NCBI GenBank assembly: GCA_003248655.1
Contig: QFPM01000018.1
Coordinates: 1 to 64,000, forward strand
Length of the DNA: 64,000 bases
Direction: 5' to 3'
Source of the DNA: Microbacterium sp.
GTDB lineage: Bacteria; Actinomycetota; Actinomycetes; Actinomycetales; Microbacteriaceae
The notes under the pieces are model-generated. The model saw only the letters and a program-made list of their open reading frames with translations. It was not told the DNA's origin and ran no database searches. Both the position numbers and the translations under genes were made by a program. Positions 1 to 8,322 of this stretch are shown here, one piece after another (the stretch's first letter is position 1; each line of letters starts with the position of its first letter).

Positions 1-49
1 GGCGATGATCTTCAACACGATGACCCGATGCTTCGACGACATGCACCAC

Positions 50-97
50 TGTCGCCTATGACCCGACTCACGTGTCGCCGATCACCTGTCGCCTATG
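50..97. repeat. Short TGTCGCC direct repeats at window edge
   Basis: TGTCGCCTATG occurs at 50-60 and again at 87-97, with a related TGTCGCC at 73. Nothing in 1-148 looks like a gene: the frames are short and unlike known proteins. From memory, similar TGTCGCC-rich stretches border IS481-type elements in actinobacteria, so this may be a fragment of an insertion-sequence end. That is a weak inference because no transposase is inside the window. Confidence 0.3.
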
Positions 98-148
98 TCA
101 TGAACCCAGACACCTCACTCGCCACTTTCTCGACATCATGCAGAAATC

Positions 149-192
149 GCCCCGGCGACGCTCGATTCTGAGCGTCTGACCGGGGCTTTCTC
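149..192 (+). terminator. Intrinsic terminator
   Basis: GCCCCGG (149-155) pairs with CCGGGGC (180-186). The inner arms GACGCTC (157-163) and GAGCGTC (170-176) enclose a GATTCT loop, and TTTCTC follows. It would end transcription arriving from the left of the window. Confidence 0.7.
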
Positions 193-258
193 GCGTCTGC
201 ACGGGCGACGTCCGCCCCTGTCGTGGATACTTGAACGATATCGTCCTACGAGTTCCAG

Positions 259-576
259 ATGTCGATGTGGCCCGCCCAGCGCGATCAGCGGGCCGAGTTG
301 AACGATGCGCTCAGTGCGCCGCGCGCCGTGGAGCACTTCGCCTACTTCAAGCGGCGTGGGAATGCCGAGACCGCGGCGCAAGAGCTCTCCTCAGCCGGGT
401 TCGCGGTGGCGCTGGGACGCCGCGGGTTCAAGACAGCCCTGCAGGCGACGCGTGACGAGTCTCTGGGCGACGACGAGGTCGCGCGCTTCCTGCAGGAGGC
501 GATTTCGATCGTCGAACGGAACGGCGGCGAGTACGACGGATGGGGCGCCGCCGTCGAAGCGCCGCCCTCGGTGTAG
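259..576 (+). CDS. RraB-like (ribonuclease E regulator B family) protein
   Basis: Small cytosolic protein of 105 residues. It has the layout of RraB-family domains: an N-terminal segment with paired aromatics (HFAYFKRRG), an alanine-rich helix followed by a GFAVALG strand, and the C-terminal signature GGEYDGWGA. In gammaproteobacteria RraB binds RNase E and modulates its activity; actinobacterial members are uncharacterised, so only the family is claimed. ATG 259 was chosen because it begins just before the conserved region; ATG 265 is possible. No strong ribosome-binding site is visible. The gene stands alone after a terminator, about 90 nt before a membrane-protein gene. Confidence 0.65.
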   Translation: MSMWPAQRDQRAELNDALSAPRAVEHFAYFKRRGNAETAAQELSSAGFAVALGRRGFKTALQATRDESLGDDEVARFLQEAISIVERNGGEYDGWGAAVEAPPSV

Positions 577-669
577 CCCGGCGAGCACGCCCCCGCCTGT
601 GCACAACTCCCGCGCTCTGTCGGACGGTCGTGCCAGGATGGGACCGACGCCACCGGCGAAGGGACCGAC

Positions 670-1671
670 ATGTCACAACCGATCACCTCACCAGAATCCA
701 ATCGCATTCTGCGGGCATCCATCTGGGTCGCGATCGGCGCGCTGATCGCCGCCGCGCTCGTCTGCGTCGTGTGGGTGCTGATCGGTGACGAGAACGGAAT
801 CGTCGGCAAGGCATTCCTCACGATCCTGCTCCTCGCCGGGTTCGCGGGCGTCTCGATTCTCGAGGCCAACCTCGCGTCGCGCCGCCCCGCGTGGCTCGCA
901 CTCGCGAGCATGATCTCGTGGGTGCTGCTGCTACTCATCGGCGCATTCCTGATCTGGATGCCGGTTACCGGCCCGTTCGGCACCGGCGCAGAGCGGTTCT
1001 TCAAGTTCATCTTGATCGGGCTGATCCTCCAGGGCGCGCTTCTGCACGTCCGCCTGTTCATGCGGGCATACCAGCGGCACCAGACGACATTCACGTCGAT
1101 CGTCACCTACGTCACCATCGGGCTCGTTGCGATCCTTGCGATCATGCTCGTGCTGCCGCTGGTCACCGAGGAGTTCGTCGACTATCGCCCCATCTATTGG
1201 CGCGTCGTCGTCGCCATCGCGATCCTCGCCGCCGTCGGCACAGCGCTGGTGCCGCTCGTCAACGCGCTGTTCGCCCCCAAGCGGCAGCCCATGCGCATGG
1301 CCGCGCCCGCGGGGTACGGTGCCGCTGCTCAGTATCCGTACTCGCAGCCCGCGCCGCAGTGGCCGACTTACGCCGACGGCCTGACGCCGCTTCCGGTGCT
1401 CCCCGACGGCAACCCCGATTGGAACGCCTACTACACGGGCCAGCCGACCTACGCGCAGCAGCCGCCTCAGGCGATCGAGCCGAGCGTGCCGGTTGCGCCG
1501 GAGCCCGCGCCGCCCGTTGCGCCCGCACCCGAGCCAGCCGCCGCACCCGCGCCGGCCGCCGCACCCGCGCCGGCCGCCGCACCCGCGCCAGCCGCCTATC
1601 AGGGCTACCCGCCGCCCCCGCCCGTGCCGCCGGTGCCGGTCGTCCCGCCGGTGCCGCCGCAGCAGCCCTGA
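670..1671 (+). CDS. Six-TM membrane protein with proline-rich tail
   Basis: Protein of 333 residues not assigned to a named family. About six hydrophobic segments (roughly residues 17-39, 45-65, 76-97, 107-125, 143-165, 177-200) are followed by a cytoplasmic-type tail from about 205. The tail is rich in Pro, Ala, Gln and Tyr. It carries three APAPAA units and ends in a PPPPPVPPVP-type run. Such tails often bind partner proteins, but no partner is indicated here. An AGGATGGG-type -10-like region lies about 20 nt upstream of the ATG. Function unknown. Confidence 0.75.
   Translation: MSQPITSPESNRILRASIWVAIGALIAAALVCVVWVLIGDENGIVGKAFLTILLLAGFAGVSILEANLASRRPAWLALASMISWVLLLLIGAFLIWMPVTGPFGTGAERFFKFILIGLILQGALLHVRLFMRAYQRHQTTFTSIVTYVTIGLVAILAIMLVLPLVTEEFVDYRPIYWRVVVAIAILAAVGTALVPLVNALFAPKRQPMRMAAPAGYGAAAQYPYSQPAPQWPTYADGLTPLPVLPDGNPDWNAYYTGQPTYAQQPPQAIEPSVPVAPEPAPPVAPAPEPAAAPAPAAAPAPAAAPAPAAYQGYPPPPPVPPVPVVPPVPPQQP
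1537..1590 (+). repeat. Three tandem 18-bp repeats in proline/alanine tail
   Basis: Three consecutive 18-bp units (1537, 1555, 1573), nearly identical at DNA level, encode repeated Ala/Pro hexapeptides. Identity at synonymous sites suggests recent slippage or duplication. Confidence 0.8.
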
Positions 1672-1698
1672 CCCGGCCCCGCGGACCGCGCACGGCGC

Positions 1699-3273
1699 TC
1701 AGCCGAGTAGCTCGAGCGCGGCCATCGCGGCGTTGTGTCCGCCGATGGCGCTCACGGCGCCACCGCGGCGCGCGCCCGAGCCGCAGATGAGAACCTTCGG
1801 ATGCCGGGTCGCCACGCCCCAGCGCTCCGCGGGCGTGTCGAGCGGGTCGCCGTCGCTCGCCCACGGCCACGACAGCGCACCGTGGAAGATGTCGCCACCC
1901 GCCATCCCCAGAGAGTCCTCGAGGTCAGAGGTCGTGCGTGCCTCGATGCACGGCGTCCCATCCGGCGCCGTGTAGAGGACATCTGCGACCGGCTCGGCGA
2001 GCACGGAGTCGAGGGATGCCTGCGCCGCCCGAAGAACGGCATCTCGGAACGCGTCGTCGTCGTCGGCATCCGTCGCAAGCCGATGCGGCACCTGCAGGCC
2101 GAAGAGGGTGAGAGTCTGCGCGCCGGAGGCCTGCAGCTCCGGCCCGAGGATCGTCGGGTCGGTCAGCGAGTGACAGTAGATCTCCGCCGGGAGCGGGTCG
2201 GGCAGGTGCCCCGCCGCCGCGGCGGCGTGAGCGTCGTCGAGCTGGGTCATCGTCTCATTGACGTGGAATGTCCCCGCGAACGCAGCCTCGGGCGCGACCG
2301 TCTCGTCGCGCAGGCGCGGCAAGCGGCTGAGCAGCAGGTTGACTTTCACCTGGGCGCCCTCGGCGCCCGCAACCGCGCCCGCTGACCCGTCCCCGCCGGC
2401 CGCAAGCAGCCGGTCGAGCACGGCCGGTCCCACTCCGCTCAGCACGAGCCGACCCGACACGCGCTCGCCGCCCTCCAGCGTCACGACGCCGTCGGGGTCG
2501 ATCGCGGTCACGACGGCTCCCGTGCGAAGCTCGGCCCCCGCCGCGCGCGCCGCGCGCTCGAGGCTGCCGCTGACCTGCCCCATGCCGCCGACGGGCACGT
2601 CCCAGTCGCCCGTCCCGCCGCCGATCACGTGGTACAGAAAGCACCGGTTCTGGCTCAGCGAGCTCTCGTCTGCCGTCGCGAACGTGCCAATCAACCCGTC
2701 GGTCAGCGCGATGCCGCGCGCGAGATCCGACGTCAGCGAGTCGCGCAGCAGCGCGCCGAGCGGACGGTGCGCCACGGCATCCCACAGTTCGTCATCGCGC
2801 ACCAGTGCGCGCACCTCGCTCTCGCGCCGCAACGGCTCGGTGACGGTCGGAAACAGCACTCCGGCGAGCGGCAGGAGTCGGTCGTAGAACTCGCCGAAGC
2901 GCTCCGCCTCGCGAACGTCGCCGGTCGTGCGCACGAAGCTCGCGGTCGTCGCCGCGGCATCGCCGCGGTCGACCAGGATGCCGCGCGAGGGGTCGGCCGG
3001 GTCGGGCGTGTACGACGAGTACCGACGCCGACGCAGGTCGATCCGCAGGTCGAGGTCGTCGATGATCTTCCGTGGCAGCAGACTGACGAGGTACGAGTAG
3101 CGCGACAGCCGGGCATCCACGCCCGCCCACGGCCGCTCCGACACGGCCGCTCCGCCGAGATGATCGAGCCGTTCGAGCACGACCACGCGCTTTCCCGCGG
3201 TGGCGAGATAGGCGGCTGCGGCGAGGGCGTTATGCCCTCCGCCGACGATGACGACGTCGTTGATATCGGTCAT
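1699..3273 (-). CDS. NAD(P)/FAD-dependent oxidoreductase, PYROXD2/phytoene-desaturase-like
   Basis: Predicted FAD-binding oxidoreductase of 524 residues. The N-terminus holds a Rossmann dinucleotide-binding loop (VIVGGGHNALAAAAYLA, residues about 7-23) followed by an acidic strand end (VVVLE). This GGGHN variant is typical of the PYROXD2 branch of the CrtI-like amine-oxidase superfamily. The C-terminus has the usual second FAD-contact stretch (CGSGARRGGAVSAIGGHNAA). Substrate cannot be inferred; no carotenoid genes are nearby. The ATG at 3273 places the GG-rich loop at the expected distance from the start. It is divergent from the inositol-phosphatase gene, with a 32-nt gap that must hold both promoters. 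Confidence 0.85.
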   Translation of the reverse strand: MTDINDVVIVGGGHNALAAAAYLATAGKRVVVLERLDHLGGAAVSERPWAGVDARLSRYSYLVSLLPRKIIDDLDLRIDLRRRRYSSYTPDPADPSRGILVDRGDAAATTASFVRTTGDVREAERFGEFYDRLLPLAGVLFPTVTEPLRRESEVRALVRDDELWDAVAHRPLGALLRDSLTSDLARGIALTDGLIGTFATADESSLSQNRCFLYHVIGGGTGDWDVPVGGMGQVSGSLERAARAAGAELRTGAVVTAIDPDGVVTLEGGERVSGRLVLSGVGPAVLDRLLAAGGDGSAGAVAGAEGAQVKVNLLLSRLPRLRDETVAPEAAFAGTFHVNETMTQLDDAHAAAAAGHLPDPLPAEIYCHSLTDPTILGPELQASGAQTLTLFGLQVPHRLATDADDDDAFRDAVLRAAQASLDSVLAEPVADVLYTAPDGTPCIEARTTSDLEDSLGMAGGDIFHGALSWPWASDGDPLDTPAERWGVATRHPKVLICGSGARRGGAVSAIGGHNAAMAALELLG

Positions 3274-3305
3274 GTCACCACGGTAGTGGGCGTTAGCGTG
3301 GAGAC

Positions 3306-4106
3306 ATGGTGGATGCCGTGAACTCCGAGCACCTGTTGGCAGTGGCTGAAGAGGTCGCGCGCGAGGCGGGCGCGCTCGCACGCCAGCGGCGCGATGAGGG
3401 AGTCCGGATCGCCGCGACGAAATCGACGCTCGCCGACATCGTCACCGAAGCCGACCGCGAGGTCGAAACCCTCGTGCGCGAGAGGCTCGCCCAGGCCCGG
3501 CCGGGCGACGGATTCCTCGGAGAGGAAGGCGGTTCCGCGCACAGCGAGACGGGCGTCACGTGGGTCGTGGACCCGATCGACGGCACCGTCAACTATGCGT
3601 ACGGAAGCCCGCACTATGCCGTATCGATCGCGGCCGTCACGGGCGAACCCGATCCCGAGCGCTGGGTCGCGCACGCCGGCGTCGTCTTCACGCCCGTCGT
3701 CGGCGAGCTCTTCCGGGCGTCGCGCGGCGGAGGCGCATGGCTCGGCGATCACCGACTTGCCGTGGCGACGCCGGGGGATGCCGGCGCACTCATCGCCACG
3801 GGGTTCGGGTACGACCCCGCCACTCACGCGGGCGACCTCGAACGCGTGCGCTCCGCCATGACGATCGCGCGCGACCTGCGTCGCGGGGGAGCGGCGTCGC
3901 TCGACCTCGCGTACGTCGCCGCGGGACGCCTCGACGGGTATTTCGAGCGGGGCCTTCACCCGTGGGATCACGCCGCCGGCGGCCTGCTCGTGACCGAGGC
4001 CGGGGGAGTTCTTGGGGGCAGCCCCGGCGGCACGCCCGGTCGCGAGATGACGATCGCCGCCGGTCCGGACCTGTTCCCCGTGCTGCGCGCCACAATCTTT
4101 CCCTAA
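3306..4106 (+). CDS. Inositol monophosphatase family phosphatase
   Basis: Mg2+-dependent phosphatase of the IMPase/FBPase/CysQ superfamily, 266 residues. Metal-site motifs are visible: GEEGG near residue 73, DPIDGT at 89-94, and the C-terminal WDHAAGG at about 220. Likely substrates are inositol phosphates, as needed in actinobacteria for phosphatidylinositol and mycothiol, or histidinol phosphate or 3'-phosphoadenosine phosphate; sequence alone cannot separate these. No his or cys genes are adjacent. Divergent from the upstream FAD oxidoreductase. Confidence 0.85.
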   Translation: MVDAVNSEHLLAVAEEVAREAGALARQRRDEGVRIAATKSTLADIVTEADREVETLVRERLAQARPGDGFLGEEGGSAHSETGVTWVVDPIDGTVNYAYGSPHYAVSIAAVTGEPDPERWVAHAGVVFTPVVGELFRASRGGGAWLGDHRLAVATPGDAGALIATGFGYDPATHAGDLERVRSAMTIARDLRRGGAASLDLAYVAAGRLDGYFERGLHPWDHAAGGLLVTEAGGVLGGSPGGTPGREMTIAAGPDLFPVLRATIFP

Positions 4107-4238
4107 TCTTTCATGGCGTTCCCAGCCGAACCGCGTTAGTGTTTACCCGTTCGTTACTTTTGCCACCCGAGGCGAGCGACGAACGGAACCCGACGTACGA
4201 CGCCGCGATCCCCCTCCGCGGCTTGACGAGAGCCTTTA
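4107..4238 (+). promoter_or_regulatory. Leader/promoter region of M23 peptidase gene
   Basis: A 132-nt gap lower in GC than its surroundings, before a GTG-start peptidase gene. It contains spaced GTTAG (about 4134), GTTTAC and GTTAC elements within 4130-4160. GTTAC-type direct repeats are known for MtrA response-regulator sites upstream of actinobacterial cell-wall hydrolase genes. The match here is by eye and weak. No ydaO-type riboswitch fold was recognised. Confidence 0.3.
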
Positions 4239-5468
4239 GTGACCCCCGACACGACCACGGCTGCCGCCGCGCCTACGCGGCGTTCGCTGCGCGCTTCCGC
4301 GGAGATTCCGCGCGAGGATCCGCGGCCGTTGACGCGCGCCGAGTTGCGCCGTCGCGCCGAGGCGGCTCGGCAGGATGCCGCGCCGCACGTCGTCGTCGAC
4401 GTCGCTGAGTCGTCGGTCCACGAAGCCACCCAGTCGTCGGCCCACGAAGCCGCCCAGTCGTCGGCCCACGAAGCCACGCAGCCGTCGGTCGCCGAGACCG
4501 TCGTCGCCGATCTCGCCGCGGCAATCGTCGTCGGTCCGGGGACGACCTTCGCCGGCGCGACGAGCACCGTGCCCTGCGCAGTCGATGAGTTCGAGGTTGC
4601 GGCGCGACTGTTCGCGTTCACGGGAGTCGCATCGAACACGAGCCCCACGACGGCGCCGAAGCCGGTGCAGTCGCGACCGGCATCCGCACCAAAAGGTGCG
4701 CGGCGCCCCCGCCGCTCGACCGTCGTCGTGCAGCGCGTCGCCGCGGCATCCTTCTCGCTCGGTGTCATGACGGTGGTCGGAATGCTCGCGGTGGGCACCA
4801 CGACGCCCGCGTCGGCGATCGCCGCACCGTCGCTCGAGAAAGCCGTGCTCGCGGCGCCACAGGCGGAAGCGCAGCCTGCGCCCACCGATATTCAGGCCTT
4901 CGTCTCGAGCGGCAGCGGCGAGGTCGGCACGCTCGACCGCTCCGAGAGTTACGGCGTCGTCTCGATGGCCGAGATCGCCGCGCAGTCGGGCGTCACGGAG
5001 TTCGCCGGCACGTGGGTCAATGATCCGGGGGCGACGATCCAGTGGCCGTTCCCGGTGGGGGTTCCGATCTCGGCCGCCTACGGATCGAACACGTATCTTT
5101 CACAGTTCTCCTCGCCTCACCGTGGCGTCGACCTCACCCCCGGTGAGGGCGCGGAGGTGCATGTCATCGCGGCCGGAACCGTCCGCATCGCCACCGAGGC
5201 GGGCGGCGACTACGGCGTGACGGTCGTCGTCGACCACATCATCGACGGCAAGCTCGTCTCGACCCGCTACGCACACATGCAGCACGACTCGCTGACTGTC
5301 AAGGTCGGCGACACGGTCGTTGCCGGTCAGGTCATCGGCACGGTCGGCGAGACGGGCAAGGCCACCGGCCCCCACCTGCACTTCGAGGTGCTGCTCGGTG
5401 GCGCCACGCAGACCGACCCGATGCCGTGGATGTACGAGCACACGGCCGGAACTCACACGGTCGGCTGA
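4239..5468 (+). CDS. M23 family cell-wall metallopeptidase
   Basis: Membrane-anchored or secreted Zn-endopeptidase expected to cut peptidoglycan cross-bridges. The 409 residues comprise a long charged N-terminal region with three tandem octapeptide repeats (about residues 57-80) and a single hydrophobic segment (about 168-193). The C-terminal lysostaphin-type domain carries the zinc ligands HxxxD (His294, Asp298) and HLHFE (His379, His381). YAHM supplies a further catalytic histidine. The hydrophobic segment sits far from the N-terminus, so the protein is probably a type II anchored enzyme with a long cytoplasmic tail. GTG start at 4239. Confidence 0.88.
   Translation: MTPDTTTAAAAPTRRSLRASAEIPREDPRPLTRAELRRRAEAARQDAAPHVVVDVAESSVHEATQSSAHEAAQSSAHEATQPSVAETVVADLAAAIVVGPGTTFAGATSTVPCAVDEFEVAARLFAFTGVASNTSPTTAPKPVQSRPASAPKGARRPRRSTVVVQRVAAASFSLGVMTVVGMLAVGTTTPASAIAAPSLEKAVLAAPQAEAQPAPTDIQAFVSSGSGEVGTLDRSESYGVVSMAEIAAQSGVTEFAGTWVNDPGATIQWPFPVGVPISAAYGSNTYLSQFSSPHRGVDLTPGEGAEVHVIAAGTVRIATEAGGDYGVTVVVDHIIDGKLVSTRYAHMQHDSLTVKVGDTVVAGQVIGTVGETGKATGPHLHFEVLLGGATQTDPMPWMYEHTAGTHTVG
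4407..4478 (+). repeat. Three tandem 24-bp coding repeats
   Basis: Three in-frame 24-bp units (4407, 4431, 4455) in the M23 peptidase gene encode near-identical octapeptides rich in Ser, His, Glu and Ala. A degenerate fourth copy follows. The region would be prone to slippage and could vary in copy number between strains. Confidence 0.85.
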
Positions 5469-5477
5469 GCGACTCCG

Positions 5478-5846
5478 CTACGACGCCGCGGGCGGCGTAG
5501 GCGGCGGCGTCGCCTGCGGCTGCGCGTGCTCGGCCCAGCTGCCCTTGAGTCGCTCCTGCACACGGGCGTCGACCGCGGCATCCATCTTCGCGTCCGAAAG
5601 CGCGCGCCGACGCGGCAGCCCGATGCCGAGCCCGATGAGCAGCCCCGCCGCCAGCGCGAGGCCGGTGATGAGCAGGATGTTCATGCGCGGGTCGACGAGA
5701 CCGTTCTGGCTGCCGCCGCCCTGGTAGCGGGTCGCGATCTCCCACAGCACCTTGAGGTTGACCATCAGGGCCATGAAGAGCATGACGGCGGCGACGACGA
5801 GGATGATCCCGCCGATGATGAGCAGGGTGATCTTCACGACCTTCAT
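5478..5846 (-). CDS. Small two-TM membrane protein
   Basis: Protein of 122 residues with two hydrophobic helices (about residues 4-30 and 57-78). A positively charged loop and a hydrophilic tail ending in PTPPPTPPAAS-like sequence follow. No family was recognised. ATG 5846 directly precedes the first membrane helix; a GTG at 5864 would add six residues and cannot be excluded. Convergent with the M23 peptidase gene, with a 9-nt gap. Confidence 0.65.
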   Translation of the reverse strand: MKVVKITLLIIGGIILVVAAVMLFMALMVNLKVLWEIATRYQGGGSQNGLVDPRMNILLITGLALAAGLLIGLGIGLPRRRALSDAKMDAAVDARVQERLKGSWAEHAQPQATPPPTPPAAS

Positions 5847-5896
5847 GGGGGAAGGATATTGCACCGGCGGCAGCGGCGGAACGACCCCGACAGCAG

Positions 5897-5926
5897 TTCG
5901 GTCGCCGCCGCGCGCTCTGATATTCT
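5897..5926 (+). promoter_or_regulatory. Probable promoter of the tRNA pair
   Basis: TATTCT at 5921-5926 makes a good -10 hexamer about 28 nt before tRNA-Thr. TTCGGT at 5897-5902 is a weak -35 with 18-nt spacing. Confidence 0.4.
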
Positions 5927-5953
5927 TTTCTGGTTGCCCGCACGCGGGTCAGC

Positions 5954-6025
5954 GCCCCGATAGCTCAGTGGCAGAGCACTTCCATGGTAAGGAAGGGGTC
6001 GTCAGTTCAATCCTGACTCGGGGCT
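5954..6025 (+). tRNA. tRNA-Thr (GGT)
   Basis: A complete cloverleaf folds from 72 nt: acceptor GCCCCGA with TCGGGGC, D stem GCTC/GAGC, and anticodon stem CTTCC/GGAAG around loop ATGGTAA (anticodon GGT). The T arm is GTCAG/CTGAC with TTCAATC. The discriminator is T and CCA is not encoded. It is 34 nt before tRNA-Met and probably cotranscribed with it. Confidence 0.95.
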
Positions 6026-6059
6026 CGCAGCACCCGGCTTCGACCGCCGGATGCCGTGT

Positions 6060-6133
6060 GGCGGGGTAGCTCAGTTGGTGAGAGCGCACGACTCATAATC
6101 GTGAGGTCGCGGGTTCAAGCCCCGCTCCCGCTA
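6060..6133 (+). tRNA. tRNA-Met (CAT)
   Basis: A 74-nt cloverleaf: acceptor GGCGGGG pairs with TCCCGCT, anticodon stem CACGA/TCGTG encloses CTCATAA (anticodon CAT), and T arm is GCGGG/CCCGC. The first acceptor pair is a G-T wobble rather than the unpaired C1-A72 of initiator tRNA. The anticodon stem also lacks the three GC pairs of initiators, so this is probably elongator tRNA-Met. CCA is not encoded. Confidence 0.95.
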
Positions 6134-6138
6134 CAGAC

Positions 6139-6167
6139 AGGGGCCCCTCGAGGGCCCCTTTATTCTT
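6139..6167 (+). terminator. Intrinsic terminator after tRNA-Met
   Basis: AGGGGCCC (6139-6146) pairs with GGGCCCCT (6152-6159) around loop CTCGA, followed by TTATTCTTT. Classic GC stem plus T-rich tail. Confidence 0.9.
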
Positions 6168-6223
6168 TGTTGCTGACTGCGCCCTTGTGCACGAGTCGAG
6201 AATCGTGATCGCCCCGCAATACA

Positions 6224-6249
6224 AACGAAACACAGCGTTCCGTATCGTT
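6224..6249. promoter_or_regulatory. Candidate TetR operator
   Basis: The inverted repeat AACGAAAC (6224-6231) and GTATCGTT (6242-6249) matches at 7 of 8 positions with a 10-nt spacer, and lies 5 nt before the TetR gene start. Position and symmetry fit an autoregulatory operator for the regulator/exporter unit. Confidence 0.5.
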
Positions 6250-6254
6250 AGTGC

Positions 6255-6860
6255 ATGACCCTGACGGCACGCACCGAGCGCGGACCGGTGATCGGTCGGC
6301 CCACCGATGCCGACCTCACTCGCCGCATCCTCGAGGTAACGGCCGAGTTGCTCATCGTCGAGGGGTACGCGAGCTTGCGGATCGAACGCGTCGCGCGCGC
6401 CGCACAGTGCGGCAAGGCCGCGATCTACCGGCGGTACGCCGACAAGGCGGCGCTGGTCGCGGCCGCCATCAGCGTTCACCTCGAGGTCGGGGCGGTGCCC
6501 GACACCGGTGCCCTGCGAACGGATCTGCTCGAACATGCGCAGCAGAACCAGCGCAACCTCGACGGCAGCGACCTCGCCGTCCGGCGCGGGATGCAGGCGA
6601 TGTTCGAGCCCGATGTGTTCCCGCTCCTGTGGGATCAGTTCTTCCGCTTCCGCCGCGACCAGGGCGCGCAGATCATCTCTCGCGCGCTCGGGCGCGGCGA
6701 GCTTCCCGCCGACGCCGACCCCGACGTCATCCTCGACACGATTGCCGGGCTCACGCTGTACCGCCAATCCGTGAAGGGACTCCGCATCGACGAACGCCAC
6801 TATCTGGCTGTCATCGACGCTCTCATCGCCCACCCGCCCCGCCGACTCGCCGGCGCTTGA
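6255..6860 (+). CDS. TetR/AcrR family transcriptional regulator
   Basis: DNA-binding regulator of 201 residues. The N-terminal helix-turn-helix spans about residues 21-66, with the recognition region RIERVARAAQCGKAAIYRRY. The C-terminal half is the variable ligand and dimerisation domain. The gene precedes an MFS exporter by 14 nt, so it probably represses its own operon and responds to a substrate of that exporter. A near-palindrome immediately upstream is a plausible operator. Ligand unknown. Confidence 0.9.
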   Translation: MTLTARTERGPVIGRPTDADLTRRILEVTAELLIVEGYASLRIERVARAAQCGKAAIYRRYADKAALVAAAISVHLEVGAVPDTGALRTDLLEHAQQNQRNLDGSDLAVRRGMQAMFEPDVFPLLWDQFFRFRRDQGAQIISRALGRGELPADADPDVILDTIAGLTLYRQSVKGLRIDERHYLAVIDALIAHPPRRLAGA

Positions 6861-6874
6861 AGAACAGACCATTC

Positions 6875-8317
6875 ATGACCGATTCCCCCGCAATCACCCG
6901 GTCGATGCCGGGCGTCACCGCCCGCACCGTCGTTGGCTTCCTCGTGTTCTGCGAGCTCGCGAGCGGCTTTGTGCAGGGCTTCTATCCGCCTCTGCTCGGT
7001 GCGATCGCCGAACACTTGGCGGTCAGCGACGCCGACATCACCTGGTTCCTGACGGTGCAAACACTCTCGGCGGCCGTGTGCGTTCCGCTCCTCGCAAAAC
7101 TCGGGGATGTCTTCGGCCACCGAAGGATGCTCCGTATCGCGGTCTTCGCCGTGCTCATCGGCACCCTCGTCACAGCCTTCCTGCCGACCTACCCGGTGGT
7201 CCTCGCCGCCCGCGTGCTGATCGGACCGCTCGCGGTCTGGCTTCCGCTCGAGATCGCGCTCGTCCACAACCGCATCAAGGGCGAGACCGCGCGCACGTCG
7301 ATCGGGCTGCTCGTCTCGTGCCTCACGGGCGGCGCGATTCTCGGCACGATCGCCTCCGGCGCGCTGTCGGCGGTCATCCCGTCGCTGACGATCGTGTTGC
7401 TCGTCCCGGTGCTGTTCGTCATCGTCAGCGCATACGCCGTGTTCTTCAAGGTGCCCGAATCGACCGATCGAGCGCGTGTGAAGATCGACGTCATCGGGTT
7501 CATCGGGCTGGCAGTCGCGATGGTGACGCTGCTGATCGGTCTGCGGCTGGCATCCGTGAACGGCTTCGCGAGCGCCTCGACAATCGTGACGCTCGTCGCG
7601 GCGGTCGTCGTCTTCGTCCTCTGGGTGTTGTGGGAACTGCGCACCGACTCGCCCGCGATCGACGTGCGCCTCATCGTCTCGAAGAACCTCGGCCCGATCT
7701 ACCTCACCGCGCTTCTGTTCGGAATGGTGATGTTCGGCACGCAGTCCCCCCTCACCACGTTCCTTGCGGCGAATCCCGCCGAGGTCGGATACGGCTTCGC
7801 CGCGAAGCCGTCGGAGACCTCGAGGGTCATCGCGGTGCTGACGATTCTCGCGACCGTCGGAGCCGCGGTGTTCGCACCGATCGCCCGGCGCATCGGCATC
7901 CGCACCGTCCTCATCGCGGGAGCGGCGCTCGCCGCGGCAGGCCAGCTCTTCCAACTCGCGCTGCACACGCAGCTGTGGCACATCTACGTCGCCTCGGCGA
8001 TCGGCGGCATCGGCATGGGCCTGCTGCTCGGCGCGCTCCCCGCACTCCTGGCCGAACGCGCACCGCACGACCAGACCGGCATCGCGGCAGGCGTCTACAA
8101 CTCGCTGCGCACGCTCGGCGGCGCGGCGGCCGGCGCGGTGTTCGCTGTCGTCCTGTCTTCGTTCACCCCCGTCGGCGAGCTGGCCTCGGGGCTGGGCGGC
8201 TACCTGACCATCTGGGCAATCTCCGCCGGGGCGTTCATCGTCGCGGTGATCGCGCTGTCGACCCTTCGAGTCTCGCGCGAAGAGCACGTCGCCACACCCG
8301 CTCTCTCGGAAGGATGA
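6875..8317 (+). CDS. MFS transporter, 14-TM drug-exporter type
   Basis: Major facilitator superfamily protein of 480 residues with about 14 hydrophobic helices. The motif A region KLGDVFGHRRML near residue 73 lies between helices 2 and 3. The layout resembles DHA2-type drug/H+ antiporters, with proton-driven efflux as the expected role. It is 14 nt downstream of a TetR gene and followed directly by an M20 amidohydrolase gene. ATG 6875 was taken because upstream sequence in this frame belongs to the TetR gene. The substrate is unknown; cargo might be linked to the amidohydrolase reaction. Confidence 0.87.
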   Translation: MTDSPAITRSMPGVTARTVVGFLVFCELASGFVQGFYPPLLGAIAEHLAVSDADITWFLTVQTLSAAVCVPLLAKLGDVFGHRRMLRIAVFAVLIGTLVTAFLPTYPVVLAARVLIGPLAVWLPLEIALVHNRIKGETARTSIGLLVSCLTGGAILGTIASGALSAVIPSLTIVLLVPVLFVIVSAYAVFFKVPESTDRARVKIDVIGFIGLAVAMVTLLIGLRLASVNGFASASTIVTLVAAVVVFVLWVLWELRTDSPAIDVRLIVSKNLGPIYLTALLFGMVMFGTQSPLTTFLAANPAEVGYGFAAKPSETSRVIAVLTILATVGAAVFAPIARRIGIRTVLIAGAALAAAGQLFQLALHTQLWHIYVASAIGGIGMGLLLGALPALLAERAPHDQTGIAAGVYNSLRTLGGAAAGAVFAVVLSSFTPVGELASGLGGYLTIWAISAGAFIVAVIALSTLRVSREEHVATPALSEG

Positions 8318-8322
8318 GCCTC

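Noticed and set aside
231..455. Alternative short plus-strand gene overlapping the RraB-like gene
   Set aside because: The overlapping frame at 259-576 carries a recognisable family signature; this one does not.
4107..4238. c-di-AMP (ydaO) riboswitch before M23 peptidase
   Set aside because: The gap is shorter than this class usually needs and none of its conserved segments could be recognised.
4407..4478. CRISPR-like repeats
   Set aside because: Units are contiguous with no spacers and in frame within a coding sequence.
6800..8287. Long minus-strand open frame opposite the MFS gene
   Set aside because: Composition dominated by Arg, Asp and Gln with no motif; the plus-strand MFS helices and motif A clearly mark the real gene.
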